From NCBI RefSeq assembly GCF_013004645.1, contig NZ_JABEME010000001.1, forward strand, positions 558,001-622,000: a stretch of 64,000 nt of DNA, written 5' to 3'. Positions 43,678-52,517 of this stretch are shown piece after piece. This stretch comes from Stenotrophomonas africana (GTDB lineage Bacteria > Pseudomonadota > Gammaproteobacteria > Xanthomonadales > Xanthomonadaceae). Under the pieces are notes generated by a model. The model did no database searches and was not told the origin of the DNA. It saw only the letters and a program-made list of their open reading frames with translations. Made by a program: the position numbers and the translations under genes. Position 1 is the first letter of the stretch; each line of letters begins with the position of its first letter.

Positions 43678-46446
43678 ATGTTGAACCACAAGCGCAGTGC
43701 GCTGAGTCTCGCGCTGGCCGTTGTGCTGGCGCCGACGCTGGCGTCGGCACAGTCCACGCAGAGCACCACCACGCCGGCCGGCACCGCCGCCACCAACCTG
43801 GATACGGTGCAGGTCACCGGCATCCGCCGCGGCATCGAGAACGCGATCGCGATCAAGCAGGACGCCACTTCGGTGGTCGAGGCGATTTCCGCCGAAGACA
43901 TCGGCAAGCTGCCCGACGTCAGCATCGCCGAATCGATCTCGCGCCTGCCCGGCCTGGCCGCGCAGCGCGTGGCGGGCCGTGCGCAGGTGATCAGCGTGCG
44001 CGGCCTGTCGCCGGACTTCGCCACCACCCTGCTCAATGGCCGTGAAGTGGTCAGCACCGGCGACAACCGCGGCGTCGAGTTCGACCAGTATCCATCTGAA
44101 CTGGTCAACGGCGTGACCGTCTACAAGACCCCGGATGCGGCGCTGGTCGGCCAGGGCCTGTCGGGCACCATCGACATGCAGACCGCACGCCCGCTCAGCT
44201 TCGGCGAGCGCGTGATCGCGGTCAGCGGCCGCTACCAGAAGAGTTCGCTGGGCCGCGCCGCCAACGTCGATCCGTATGGCAACCGTTTCAGCGCCAGCTA
44301 CATCGACCAGTTCTTCGACAACACCCTGGGCATCGCCATCGGTTACGCGCACAGCGACATGCCGATCCAGGAGAACCAGGTCGGCCTGTACGAGCCGTGG
44401 ACCACCGAACACACCGACAAGGGCGAGCGTCGCGGAATCGCGCCAGGCACCTACTTCACCGATGGCATCAAGGCGCTGCGCCGTACCGGCAACAACAAGC
44501 GCGACGGCGTGATGGCGACGATCCAGTTCCGCCCCAGCAACAGCTGGACCAGCACCTTTGATGCGTTCCACACCGAAGCCGAGCAGATCGACACCGCCAA
44601 CCAGTTCGAGCTGAGCCTCAGCGGCAACGGCGAAGACGGCAATAACCCCAACGCGATCCTGCCGGTGTTCAGCAATGTCGGCCGCAATGCCGATGGCAGC
44701 TTCACCGGTGGCACGATCAGCAATGCGTACCCGCTGGTGCGCGGCATGTACAACAAGCGCAAGGACAAGATCGATGCGTTCGGCTGGAACAACGAGTTCA
44801 ACGTCGGTGGCGTGAAGCTCGTCGCCGACCTGAACTACTCCAAGGCGACCCGCCGTGAGATCAACCTGGAAAACAACCTGCAGCTGGTGCCGCGCCCGCA
44901 GTTCGACACGATCGGCCTGGTGGTGAACAACAACAGCTTCTCGCAGATCACGCCGGGGCGTGACTACTCCAATCCGGACAGCCTGTTCCTGACCAATACG
45001 ATCTATGGTTCCGGCTACGGCAAGGTGCCGGAGGTCGAAGACCGCTTGAAGGGCGCCAAGCTGGCGGCGACGCTGCCGGTTCCCGAGGCCATGTCCAGCT
45101 GGTTCTCGGATGTGGACGTGGGCGTGAACTATGCCGACCGTCGCAAGCAGAAGGCCCAGGCCGAAGGCAACATCCTGCTCGGTGCCCAGGGCGAATCCAC
45201 CATTGCCCCGGACCTGCAGTACCGCCCGGTCAACCTCGGTTTCGCCGGCATCGGCTACATCCCCTCGTGGAACGTGCCGGCAGCCGTGGGTCGCTACATG
45301 ACCTTCAACCCGGTCGACAACCTGGACTATCTGATTCCCAAGTCGTGGACGGTCGAGGAGAAGATCACCACCGCGTGGGCACGCCTGAACATCAACACCG
45401 ACATCGGCGTGGTCGGCGTGCGCGGCAACATCGGCGTGCAGATGCAGCACACCGACCAGAGCTCGGATTCACGCTACTGGGACAGCTCGCAGCCGGCTGG
45501 CAGCAACATCCAGCCCTTCTCTGCCGGCAAGACCTACAAGGATTGGCTGCCTAGCTTGAACCTGGTGTTCATGTTCCCGCACCAGCAGACGCTGCGCTTC
45601 GCTGCCGCCAAGCAGGTCGCGCGCCCGCGCGTGGACCAGATGCGTGCCGGCCTGGAATTCGGTGTGGATACCAACAACGGCCGCCCCGGTGGCAGCGGCG
45701 GCAATCCGCTGCTGGATCCGTGGCGCGCAACCGCGCTGGACCTGTCCTATGAGAAGTACTTCGGCGAGAAGGCCTACGTCGCTGCGGCCATCTTCTACAA
45801 GGACCTGAAGAGCTACGTCTACACGCAGTCGGTGGACAACTACGACTTCAGCGGCCTGCTGGGCAACTACGTGCCGCCGCCGGGCATGACCGCGCCGGTG
45901 CTGACCACCGGCACCTTCTCCACGCCGCAGAACGGCAAGGGCGGCACGTTGAAGGGGCTGGAGCTGACCGGGTCGTTCCCGCTGGAGATGCTGACCGACA
46001 GCCTGCGCGGCTTCGGCGTGCAGGCCAGCGCGACCTTCAACAAGAGCGACATCACCATCCTGGATCCGGAAAGCGCCTCCAGCGTGGGCAGTGACCCGAT
46101 CAGCCTTCCAGGCCTGTCCAAGCGTGTCTACAACTTCACCGCCTACTACGAGCGCAGTGGCTTTGAAGCACGCGTGAGCCAGCGTCGCCGCTCGGACTTC
46201 ATCGGTGAGATCGGCAACTTCAACGGCAACCGCACACTGCGTTACGTGGTGGGCGAGAACGTGACCGATGCGCAGCTCAGCTACACCTTCAGCGACAGCA
46301 GCGCCCTGCGAGGCCTGACCCTGCTGCTGCAGGGCAGCAACCTGACCAACGAGCCGTACCGCACCTACGCCGGCAGCAAGGACCGCCCGCTGGAGTACAT
46401 CGAGTGGGGCCGCACCTACATGCTGGGCGTGAACTACAAGTTCTGA
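43678..46446 (+). CDS. TonB-dependent outer-membrane receptor, probable maltodextrin uptake
   Basis: Outer-membrane active transporter of 922 residues. Signal peptide at residues 1-25 (cleavage after ASA), a TonB-box-like stretch (LDTVQVTGIR) at about 40-49, a plug domain to about residue 180 (IGKLPDVSIAESISRLPGLA), then a large beta-barrel ending in the aromatic C-terminal phenylalanine (YMLGVNYKF). The pattern matches receptors for maltodextrins in Caulobacter- and Xanthomonas-type bacteria. The ATG at 43678 follows GGGAGGGGAAA; an upstream extension in frame lacks a signal sequence. An operator identical to those of the neighbouring glycosidases lies in its promoter region, supporting a maltodextrin substrate. 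Confidence 0.9.
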   Translation: MLNHKRSALSLALAVVLAPTLASAQSTQSTTTPAGTAATNLDTVQVTGIRRGIENAIAIKQDATSVVEAISAEDIGKLPDVSIAESISRLPGLAAQRVAGRAQVISVRGLSPDFATTLLNGREVVSTGDNRGVEFDQYPSELVNGVTVYKTPDAALVGQGLSGTIDMQTARPLSFGERVIAVSGRYQKSSLGRAANVDPYGNRFSASYIDQFFDNTLGIAIGYAHSDMPIQENQVGLYEPWTTEHTDKGERRGIAPGTYFTDGIKALRRTGNNKRDGVMATIQFRPSNSWTSTFDAFHTEAEQIDTANQFELSLSGNGEDGNNPNAILPVFSNVGRNADGSFTGGTISNAYPLVRGMYNKRKDKIDAFGWNNEFNVGGVKLVADLNYSKATRREINLENNLQLVPRPQFDTIGLVVNNNSFSQITPGRDYSNPDSLFLTNTIYGSGYGKVPEVEDRLKGAKLAATLPVPEAMSSWFSDVDVGVNYADRRKQKAQAEGNILLGAQGESTIAPDLQYRPVNLGFAGIGYIPSWNVPAAVGRYMTFNPVDNLDYLIPKSWTVEEKITTAWARLNINTDIGVVGVRGNIGVQMQHTDQSSDSRYWDSSQPAGSNIQPFSAGKTYKDWLPSLNLVFMFPHQQTLRFAAAKQVARPRVDQMRAGLEFGVDTNNGRPGGSGGNPLLDPWRATALDLSYEKYFGEKAYVAAAIFYKDLKSYVYTQSVDNYDFSGLLGNYVPPPGMTAPVLTTGTFSTPQNGKGGTLKGLELTGSFPLEMLTDSLRGFGVQASATFNKSDITILDPESASSVGSDPISLPGLSKRVYNFTAYYERSGFEARVSQRRRSDFIGEIGNFNGNRTLRYVVGENVTDAQLSYTFSDSSALRGLTLLLQGSNLTNEPYRTYAGSKDRPLEYIEWGRTYMLGVNYKF

Positions 46447-46456
46447 CCACAGCCGC

Positions 46457-46480
46457 GTAGTGCCGGCCGCTGGCCGGCAA
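46457..46480 (+). repeat. SMAG/REP-like palindrome with GTAG end
   Basis: GTAG plus TGCCGGCCGCTGGCCGGCA, eleven bases after the TonB-dependent receptor stop. A related palindrome without GTAG (GGCCGA/TCGGCC) lies at 46539-46553. Confidence 0.75.
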
Positions 46481-46501
46481 CCCAAAGGGAGCAGGACCGG
46501 G

Positions 46502-46527
46502 AACCCGCTGCGCAGGCAGCGGGTTTT
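46502..46527 (+). terminator. Rho-independent terminator of the TonB-dependent receptor gene
   Basis: A perfect 10-bp stem (46502-46511 with 46516-46525, AACCCGCTGC) around a four-base loop, ending in a short T run. Confidence 0.75.
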
Positions 46528-46565
46528 GCGCGGATGCCGGCCGATGGTCGGCCAGGCCCACCCAC

Positions 46566-46597
46566 AAAAAAGGGACGGGGCGCTTCGGCCCCGTCCC
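46566..46597 (-). terminator. Rho-independent terminator of the GH13 alpha-glucosidase gene
   Basis: Read on the minus strand, a perfect 10-bp GC-rich stem (46588-46597 with 46572-46581) with a six-base loop is followed by six T residues. It ends the convergent gene 28 bases after its stop codon. Confidence 0.88.
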
Positions 46598-46624
46598 CGC
46601 AAGTACCGCCACCGGAGAAAACGG

Positions 46625-48238
46625 TCAGCTGCGTCGGGCGCAATACACCGCGCGCGGCGGCAGCTGGAGTTCATTGCCCTGCACCCTGCCCGCATCCGGG
46701 CCCGGCACCGCCACCTGCTGCCAGTTGCCCGGCGGCAGCGGATGGCTCACCGCCTCGGCCGACAGGTTGAAGGCCAGCAGGAGGGTTTCATCTGCAAGCA
46801 TACGCTCGAACAGCAGTACTGGCTCGGCGCTTTCGATGAACCGGATGCTGCCATGCAGGAGCGCCGGCTGGCTACGCCGCCAGGCCAGGAAGGCGCGGAA
46901 CGCCGCCAGGACCGAGTGCGGGTCGCGCTCCTGCACGGCCACCGCCGCCGCCCGGTGCTCGGCCGGGATCGGCAGCCAGGGCGTGCCTGAGGTAAAGCCA
47001 GCCAGCGGAGCGTCGGTCCACGGCAGCGGGGTGCGGCAGCCATCGCGGCCCTTGAAGTTCGGCCAGAAGGTGATGCCGTACGGGTCCTGCAGCGCCTCGA
47101 ACGGCACCTCGGCCTCGGCCAGGCCCAGCTCCTCGCCCTGGTACAGGCACACCGAGCCGCGCAGCGAGCACAGCAGCGCCACCAGCATCCGCGCCAGACG
47201 CGGATCGGCCGGATAGCCGCCCCAGCGGCTGACCGCGCGTTCCACATCGTGATTCGAAACCGCCCAGCACGGCCAGCCTTCGGTCATCGCCGCTTCCAGC
47301 CGGGAGACCGTGTCGCGGATGTACACCGCGCTGTAGTCGTCCACCAGCAGCTCGAAGCTGTAGCCCATGTGCAGGCGGCCGTCCTGGGTGTACTCGGCGG
47401 TGGTGGCCAGCGAGTCTTCCGACGAGATCTCGCCCAGGCTCACCGCGCCCGGATACTCGTCCAGCAGCGCGCGCAGCTGCTCCAGGAATGGCAGGTTCTC
47501 CGGTTGGGTGTTGTTGTAGAAGTGGTACTGGTAGGCGTACGGGTTGTCCGGACTGAAGCCGCGGCCCACCCGCTTGTCCGCCGGCTTGGGCGGGTTATCG
47601 CGCAGCTGCGCGTCGTGGAAGCAGAAGTTGATCGCATCCAGGCGGAAGCCGTCCACGCCGCGGTCCAGCCAGAACCGCACATTGTCCAGGGTGGCCCGCT
47701 GCACGTCCGGGTTGTGGAAGTTCAGGTCCGGCTGGTCGACCAGGAAGTTGTGCAGGTAGTACTGCTCACGGCGCGGTTCCCACTGCCACGCGCCGCCGCC
47801 GAACAGCGACAGCCAGTTGTTGGGCGGGGTGCCGTCCTCGCGCGGGTCGGCCCAGACGTACCAGTCGGCCTTCGGATTGCTGCGGTCCTGGCGGCTCTCG
47901 CGGAACCAGGCATGCTCGATCGAAGTGTGGCTGAGCACCTGGTCGATCATCACCTTCAGGCCCAGCCCGTGGGCCTTGGCCAGCAGGCGGTCGAAGTCAT
48001 CCAGGTTGCCAAACAGCGGGTCGACATCGCGGTAGTCGGCAATGTCATAGCCGAAGTCGGCCATCGGCGACTTGAAGAATGGCGAGATCCAGATCGCGTC
48101 GACGCCCAGCGCGGCGATGTGGTCCAGGCGCTGGATGATGCCCGGCAGGTCGCCCACGCCATCGCCGTTGGCATCGAGGTAGCTGCGCGGGTAGATCTGG
48201 TAGATGACGGCTCCGCGCCACCATGGATAGTGCGACAT
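46625..48238 (-). CDS. GH13 alpha-glucosidase / oligo-1,6-glucosidase type
   Basis: Hydrolyses short maltodextrins or isomaltooligosaccharides, 537 residues, no signal peptide, so probably cytoplasmic. It starts with the family-typical WWRGAVIYQIYPRSYLDANG. Catalytic motifs are FRLDAINFCFHD (nucleophile near 198), VSLGEISSED (acid/base near 271) and AVSNHDVER (near 328). The ATG at 48238 has a strong GGAGGGGGG ribosome-binding site; the frame continues upstream without support. An operator copy lies about 96 bases upstream. Substrate specificity (maltose versus isomaltose linkages) cannot be settled by eye. Confidence 0.93.
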   Translation of the reverse strand: MSHYPWWRGAVIYQIYPRSYLDANGDGVGDLPGIIQRLDHIAALGVDAIWISPFFKSPMADFGYDIADYRDVDPLFGNLDDFDRLLAKAHGLGLKVMIDQVLSHTSIEHAWFRESRQDRSNPKADWYVWADPREDGTPPNNWLSLFGGGAWQWEPRREQYYLHNFLVDQPDLNFHNPDVQRATLDNVRFWLDRGVDGFRLDAINFCFHDAQLRDNPPKPADKRVGRGFSPDNPYAYQYHFYNNTQPENLPFLEQLRALLDEYPGAVSLGEISSEDSLATTAEYTQDGRLHMGYSFELLVDDYSAVYIRDTVSRLEAAMTEGWPCWAVSNHDVERAVSRWGGYPADPRLARMLVALLCSLRGSVCLYQGEELGLAEAEVPFEALQDPYGITFWPNFKGRDGCRTPLPWTDAPLAGFTSGTPWLPIPAEHRAAAVAVQERDPHSVLAAFRAFLAWRRSQPALLHGSIRFIESAEPVLLFERMLADETLLLAFNLSAEAVSHPLPPGNWQQVAVPGPDAGRVQGNELQLPPRAVYCARRS

Positions 48239-48333
48239 CGACAGCCCCCCTCCGGGCATGCGGGACCCGCCGGAAGCGGGCCGAAATCCTGTTCCGGCAA
48301 GCTTAGCGGCGGCCTCGCGGGCATGGCGCAACC

Positions 48334-48347
48334 TGCATACGTATTCA
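48334..48347. promoter_or_regulatory. LacI-type operator candidate upstream of the GH13 alpha-glucosidase
   Basis: TGCATACGTATTCA, identical to the sites at 41323 and 43540, in the gap between the divergent alpha-glucosidase and polyprenyl synthase genes. Confidence 0.8.
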
Positions 48348-48452
48348 CGCAGGCGGCAGCCGTGGCCGGGCCGCGGACGTCGGCCCACCCGGTTTGCGCC
48401 CGAATTCACAGGCAGCGCCTATAATCAGCGATGAGCCTGAAAGCCTGATCGC

Positions 48453-49451
48453 ATGACCATCACCGAAGACACCCGTCCCGCCCTGGGCCTGCCCCAGATC
48501 CAGTCGCTTGCCGCGGCCGACATGGCCGCCGTCGACGCCCTGATCCGGCGCCGCCTGTCCTCGGACGTCGTGCTGATCAACCAGATCGCCGATCACATCA
48601 TTTCCGCCGGCGGCAAGCGCCTGCGCCCGATGCTGGTGATGCTGGCCGGCCATGCGGTCGGCCAGGCCGGCCCGGATCACCACCAGCTGGCGGCGATCAT
48701 CGAGTTCATCCACACCTCCACCCTGCTGCACGACGACGTGGTGGACGAATCCAGCCTGCGCCGTGGCCGCAGCACCGCCAACGCGCTGTGGGGCAACGCG
48801 CCCAGCGTGCTGGTCGGCGACTTCCTGTACTCGCGCAGCTTCCAGCTGATGGTCGAGCTGGAGCGCATGTCGGTGATGCAGATCCTGGCCGACGCCACCA
48901 ACCGCATCGCCGAAGGTGAAGTGCTGCAGCTGCTGCACGTGCACAACCCGGACACCGACGAAGCCGCCTACCTGCGCGTGATCGAGCGCAAGACCGCGGT
49001 GCTGTTCGCCGCCGGTACCCGCCTGGGCGCGCTGGCCAGCGGCGTGGACGAAGCCACCCAGCAGGCCCTGTTCGACTACGGCATGCACCTGGGCTACGCG
49101 TTCCAGATCGCCGATGACGTGCTGGACTACTCGGCCAATGCCGAGGAACTGGGCAAGAACCTGGGCGACGACCTCGCCGAGGGCAAGGCCACGCTGCCGC
49201 TGATCCACGCGATGGCCCACTCCGACGACGCCACCCGCGAGCGCCTGCGCACCATCGTGCAGGACGGCGACGCCTCGGCGATGCCGGAAGTGCTGGCCGC
49301 GATCCGCGCCACCGGCGGCCTGGAGTACAGCCGCGCGCGTGCCGAGGAATATGCCGAAGCCGCCGAGCGCGCGCTCGATGGCCTGGGCGACAATGATGCC
49401 GTGGCGGCCCTGCGTGGTCTGGCGCGTTACGCGGTGCAGCGCTCGCATTGA
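48453..49451 (+). CDS. ispB: Octaprenyl-type polyprenyl diphosphate synthase
   Basis: Trans-prenyltransferase that builds the isoprenoid side chain of ubiquinone, 332 residues. The two aspartate-rich motifs that bind magnesium and substrate are present: LLHDDVVDES with aspartates at 94, 95 and 98, and QIADDVLDY at 221-225. The GGKRLRP motif is at about 53-59. It is a single gene, divergent from the alpha-glucosidase gene. Chain length is inferred from the usual IspB role in this group; the residues that set it were not examined in detail. Confidence 0.93.
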   Translation: MTITEDTRPALGLPQIQSLAAADMAAVDALIRRRLSSDVVLINQIADHIISAGGKRLRPMLVMLAGHAVGQAGPDHHQLAAIIEFIHTSTLLHDDVVDESSLRRGRSTANALWGNAPSVLVGDFLYSRSFQLMVELERMSVMQILADATNRIAEGEVLQLLHVHNPDTDEAAYLRVIERKTAVLFAAGTRLGALASGVDEATQQALFDYGMHLGYAFQIADDVLDYSANAEELGKNLGDDLAEGKATLPLIHAMAHSDDATRERLRTIVQDGDASAMPEVLAAIRATGGLEYSRARAEEYAEAAERALDGLGDNDAVAALRGLARYAVQRSH

Positions 49452-49462
49452 TGGGTTGAGGT

Positions 49463-49527
49463 GTGCCGACCAACGGTCGGCACCCACCAAACCGGCATTC
49501 CGGTGCGTGCCGACCGTTGGTCGGCAC
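49463..49527. repeat. Pair of REP-like palindromes between ispB and the hydrolase gene
   Basis: Two near-identical palindromes, GTGCCGACCAACGGTCGGCAC at 49463-49483 minus one base, and GTGCCGACCGTTGGTCGGCAC at 49507-49527, lie between two convergent genes. The second is followed by a short T-rich stretch and may help end ispB transcription. Confidence 0.7.
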
Positions 49528-49535
49528 GCGTTTGT

Positions 49536-50321
49536 TTACCGGAAGCGTTCCTCGAAGAACTCATCCAGCGCCTTCCATGCGCGCTTGGCCGCCCGTTCGT
49601 TGTACTGGCAGCCCGGCGGGCTGTTGGCATCGCGCTCGGCGAAGCAGTGCACCGCGCCGCTGTAGTTGGTGAACTCCCAGTCGACCTTGGCCGCGTTCAT
49701 TTCCTTCTGGAAACCGGCGATGTCCTCGGCGGTCACGCTCTTGTCGTCGGCACCGTTGAGCACCAGCACCGAAGGATGGCTGCCACCGGCCTGCGCCGGC
49801 AGTGGCGAGCCCAGCCCACCGTGCAGGCTGACCACACCGGCCAACGGCGCACCGGCACGGGCCAGCTCCAGCACGGTGGTACCGCCGAAGCAGAAGCCCA
49901 CCGCGCCGATCCGGCTGGCATCGAGCGGCACCTTGCCGGCCTGCGCCTTGAGCACGTTCACCGCCTCCAGCGCACGCGCGCGCAGCAGCGGCCTGTCGTT
50001 GCGCAGTTTGGTCGCCACCGGCCCCGCCTCGGCATCGGTCTTCGGCCGCACGCCCTTGCCGTACACATCAGCCACCAGCACCACGTAATCATCGCCGGCC
50101 AGCTGCCTGGCCTTCTCGATGGCCGATTCGTTCACACCCTTCCAGTTCGGCACCATCACCAGGCCAGGGCGCTTGTCGTTGTCGCCGTCGTCATAGACCA
50201 GCACGCCGCTGAAGGTCGTGCCCTGGTGTTTCCACTCCACCGGCTGCGTCTTCATCGCCGCCCACGCCGGCATCGCCGCCAGCCCCAGCATCACCGCCAC
50301 ACCGCATCGCCAACGATTCAT
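49536..50321 (-). CDS. Dienelactone hydrolase family protein, exported
   Basis: Alpha/beta-hydrolase of 261 residues with a signal peptide (MNRWRCGVAVMLGLAAMPAWA). The nucleophile motif is GFCFGG with cysteine 144, the hallmark of dienelactone hydrolases, and the other triad regions are seen near VLNGADDKSV and SGAVHCFAE. The ATG at 50321 is preceded by GGAGCAGG; the longer TTG-started frame reaches into a palindromic element. The true substrate is unknown; the family name does not mean it degrades aromatics here. Confidence 0.88.
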   Translation of the reverse strand: MNRWRCGVAVMLGLAAMPAWAAMKTQPVEWKHQGTTFSGVLVYDDGDNDKRPGLVMVPNWKGVNESAIEKARQLAGDDYVVLVADVYGKGVRPKTDAEAGPVATKLRNDRPLLRARALEAVNVLKAQAGKVPLDASRIGAVGFCFGGTTVLELARAGAPLAGVVSLHGGLGSPLPAQAGGSHPSVLVLNGADDKSVTAEDIAGFQKEMNAAKVDWEFTNYSGAVHCFAERDANSPPGCQYNERAAKRAWKALDEFFEERFR

Positions 50322-50336
50322 GCGCCTGCTCCGCAA

Positions 50337-50451
50337 GAAAAAGGGGACGGGGGGGATTAAGCCGTATTAGCCCCTCCCGCGTCGCATTCTGCATTGGCGA
50401 CGTGACGCAGGTGTGGTTGGATACGACTTAATCCCCTCCGTCCCTTTTTTC
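50337..50451. repeat. MITE-like palindromic element with 31-bp terminal inverted repeats
   Basis: A 115-bp unit whose ends, 50337-50367 and 50421-50451, are inverted repeats matching at 28 of 31 bases. The ends begin GAAAAA and contain GATTAAG. The interior has no gene. It fills the gap between two divergent genes, reaching to three bases before the SMI1/KNR4 start codon. Confidence 0.8.
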
Positions 50452-50453
50452 GC

Positions 50454-51047
50454 ATGACTCTTGTTGATCGCTTTCTGTCTGGCCTGATCCCACGCCTGCC
50501 TGCCGACGATGCCCCGCAGTGGGTCCATGTGCAGGGCGCCAGCGCCGAAGACCTGCAGCGCCTGCGTGCGCAGTGGCCGCAGGTGCCGGACAGCCTGGCG
50601 GAACTGTTGTCCCGGGTGGATGGCACCCACTTCCGTGAGTACCCCGGCGGCGAGGTCTGCGTGCTGATGCTCGGCTCGGACGTGGAAGACGGGGGCTATC
50701 CGTACTACCTGCGCTCGGTCGCGCAGATCTTCGAAGACCAGCAGCAGTGGGACGACAGCATTCGTTCCATCTACGAGGAATGGCTGGACGAGGAGCCGGA
50801 GATCCTCGGCGACGGCATCGATGGCGAACTGCCGATGAACCGCCGGCTGTGCTTCTCGCACTGCATGAACAACGGCGGCACCTCGATGCTGTACCTGGAT
50901 TTCGATCCCGCGCCGGGCGGTACGGTCGGCCAGGTGGTGCGCTACCTGCACGATCCGGACAGCTATGCGGTGATCGCGCCCAGCTTCGATGCGTATCTGC
51001 AGCAATTGATCGACGGCGGCTACGCGTTCATCGACGAGGAACAGTAG
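50454..51047 (+). CDS. SMI1/KNR4 family protein
   Basis: A 197-residue protein with the SMI1/KNR4 pattern: the RLRAQWPQVPDSLAELLSRV opening, the central GGEVCVLMLGSDVEDGG, and YLDFDPAPGGTVGQVV near residues 145-160. No signal peptide. Members of this family often act as immunity proteins in bacterial toxin systems, but no toxin gene is adjacent here, so the role is open. The start codon comes three bases after a palindromic element whose T/A-rich end replaces a normal ribosome-binding site, which is unusual. Confidence 0.85.
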   Translation: MTLVDRFLSGLIPRLPADDAPQWVHVQGASAEDLQRLRAQWPQVPDSLAELLSRVDGTHFREYPGGEVCVLMLGSDVEDGGYPYYLRSVAQIFEDQQQWDDSIRSIYEEWLDEEPEILGDGIDGELPMNRRLCFSHCMNNGGTSMLYLDFDPAPGGTVGQVVRYLHDPDSYAVIAPSFDAYLQQLIDGGYAFIDEEQ

Positions 51048-51081
51048 ATCCACGCCACGCGTGGATGAACTTCTCCGGAAG

Positions 51082-51105
51082 TTGCCGGCCAGCGGCCGGC
51101 ACTAC
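51082..51105 (-). repeat. SMAG/REP-like palindrome with GTAG end
   Basis: TGCCGGCC/GGCCGGCA palindrome ending in CTAC (GTAG on the minus strand), between convergent genes and two bases from the murD2 stop codon. Confidence 0.75.
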
Positions 51106-51107
51106 CT

Positions 51108-52517
51108 TCAACCGATACCCAACCCCGGAATCGCGCTGATGCTGTCCGGGTCGAACCCGGCCAGTTCGGCGAAATGACGGCCACGCGCCACGTAATCTCG
51201 GTACGCACCAAAACTCGGCGCGCCCGGCGACAGCAGCACCACCCCACCCTGCACACCCAGCGCGGCACGTGCCAGCGCCATCGCCTCGGGCAGATCCGCC
51301 GCCGCGTGCAGACCGAAGCGACCGGCATCGGCCAGCGGCTGCAGCATGGCGTGGATGCGCGGGCCGTTGCTGCCCATCGTCACGATCTCCACCGGCGGCA
51401 CGTCGTGCGCCATGTGCTGCATGAAATCGGTCCAGTCCAGGCCACGGTCGTGCCCGCCCACCAGCAAGGCGATGCGCTGCCCGGCGAAGCACTCCAGCGC
51501 GGCCAGGCTGGCATGCGGTGTGGTGCTGATCGAATCGTTGACGTAGGTCAGGCCATCGGCCGCGCCGATGCGTTGCAGGCGGTTCGGCAGGGGCCGGAAA
51601 TCCTGCACCGCCGGTGCCAGCGCCACCGCGTCCAGCCCCAGTGCTTCCAGCGCGGCCAGCACCGCACACAGGTTGCCGCGGTTGTGGCGGCCCGGCAGCG
51701 GCGTGTTGCGGGTATCGAACACCGCCTGTTCGCCGCGATGCACGATGTCACCACGCATGTGCCAGCCCTGCGGCTGGTTGAACCAGACCACTTCGCTGTC
51801 GGGCAGCGACAGCGCGGCCAGGTGCGGATCGGCGGCATTGAGCACGGCGATGCGCGGTGCGGCTTCAGTCACCAGCCGCAGCTTGTCGTCGATGTAACGC
51901 TGCTCGCTGCCGTGCCAGTCCAGGTGCTCGGGGAACAGGTTCAGGACCACCGCCACCTGCGGATGGGCGCCACTGCGCGCCACTTCGCCGGTCTGGTAGC
52001 TGGACAGTTCCACCGCCCAGTACTCGGGCGCGGGTTGCGGGTCCAGCACTTCCAGCAGCGGCAGGCCGATGTTGCCGACCAGACCGGTACGGTGGCCGGC
52101 GGCACGCAGCAGGTGCGCCACCAGCGCGGTGGTGGTGCTCTTGCCCTTGGTGCCGGTCACGCACACGGTGTCGTGCACGATGCCATCGGCACCCGCATGC
52201 TCGGCAAACCACAGCGCAGTGCCACCGATGAAGGTGGCGCCCTGCCCCGCCGCCGCCAGCGCGATCGGCTGGTAGGGACTGATGCCGGGCGATTTGATCA
52301 CCACGTCGAACGCAGCCAGCGCTTCAGCGGAAGGCTCGCCACGCACGTCCAAGTTGCCCGTTGTTTCCACGCGTGCAGCCTCGACTTCGGCCGCCGGGCA
52401 GAACAGGCTCAGCGGCTGCGATGGCAGGCGCTCACGCAGCACCGCAAACGCGGCGCGGCCCTCACGGCCCCAGCCCCACAGCGCAACGCGCTTTCCTTCA
52501 AGCTGCGAAATCTTCAC
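51108..52517 (-). CDS. murD2: UDP-MurNAc-L-alanine--L-glutamate ligase MurD2
   Basis: Mur-ligase of 469 residues that adds L-glutamate to the peptidoglycan precursor, in the alternative route described in Xanthomonas. Visible are the N-terminal Rossmann part, the ATP-binding loop [11 protein letters not shown] near residue 124, and the Mur-ligase motifs [11 protein letters not shown] and [13 protein letters not shown]. The start is the GTG at 52517, which overlaps the murL 3' end by 20 bases and gives the expected [20 protein letters not shown] beginning. It would normally be confused with MurD; the adjacent murL is the deciding evidence for MurD2. Confidence 0.9.
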   Translation of the reverse strand: MKISQLEGKRVALWGWGREGRAAFAVLRERLPSQPLSLFCPAAEVEAARVETTGNLDVRGEPSAEALAAFDVVIKSPGISPYQPIALAAAGQGATFIGGTALWFAEHAGADGIVHDTVCVTGTKGKSTTTALVAHLLRAAGHRTGLVGNIGLPLLEVLDPQPAPEYWAVELSSYQTGEVARSGAHPQVAVVLNLFPEHLDWHGSEQRYIDDKLRLVTEAAPRIAVLNAADPHLAALSLPDSEVVWFNQPQGWHMRGDIVHRGEQAVFDTRNTPLPGRHNRGNLCAVLAALEALGLDAVALAPAVQDFRPLPNRLQRIGAADGLTYVNDSISTTPHASLAALECFAGQRIALLVGGHDRGLDWTDFMQHMAHDVPPVEIVTMGSNGPRIHAMLQPLADAGRFGLHAAADLPEAMALARAALGVQGGVVLLSPGAPSFGAYRDYVARGRHFAELAGFDPDSISAIPGLGIG

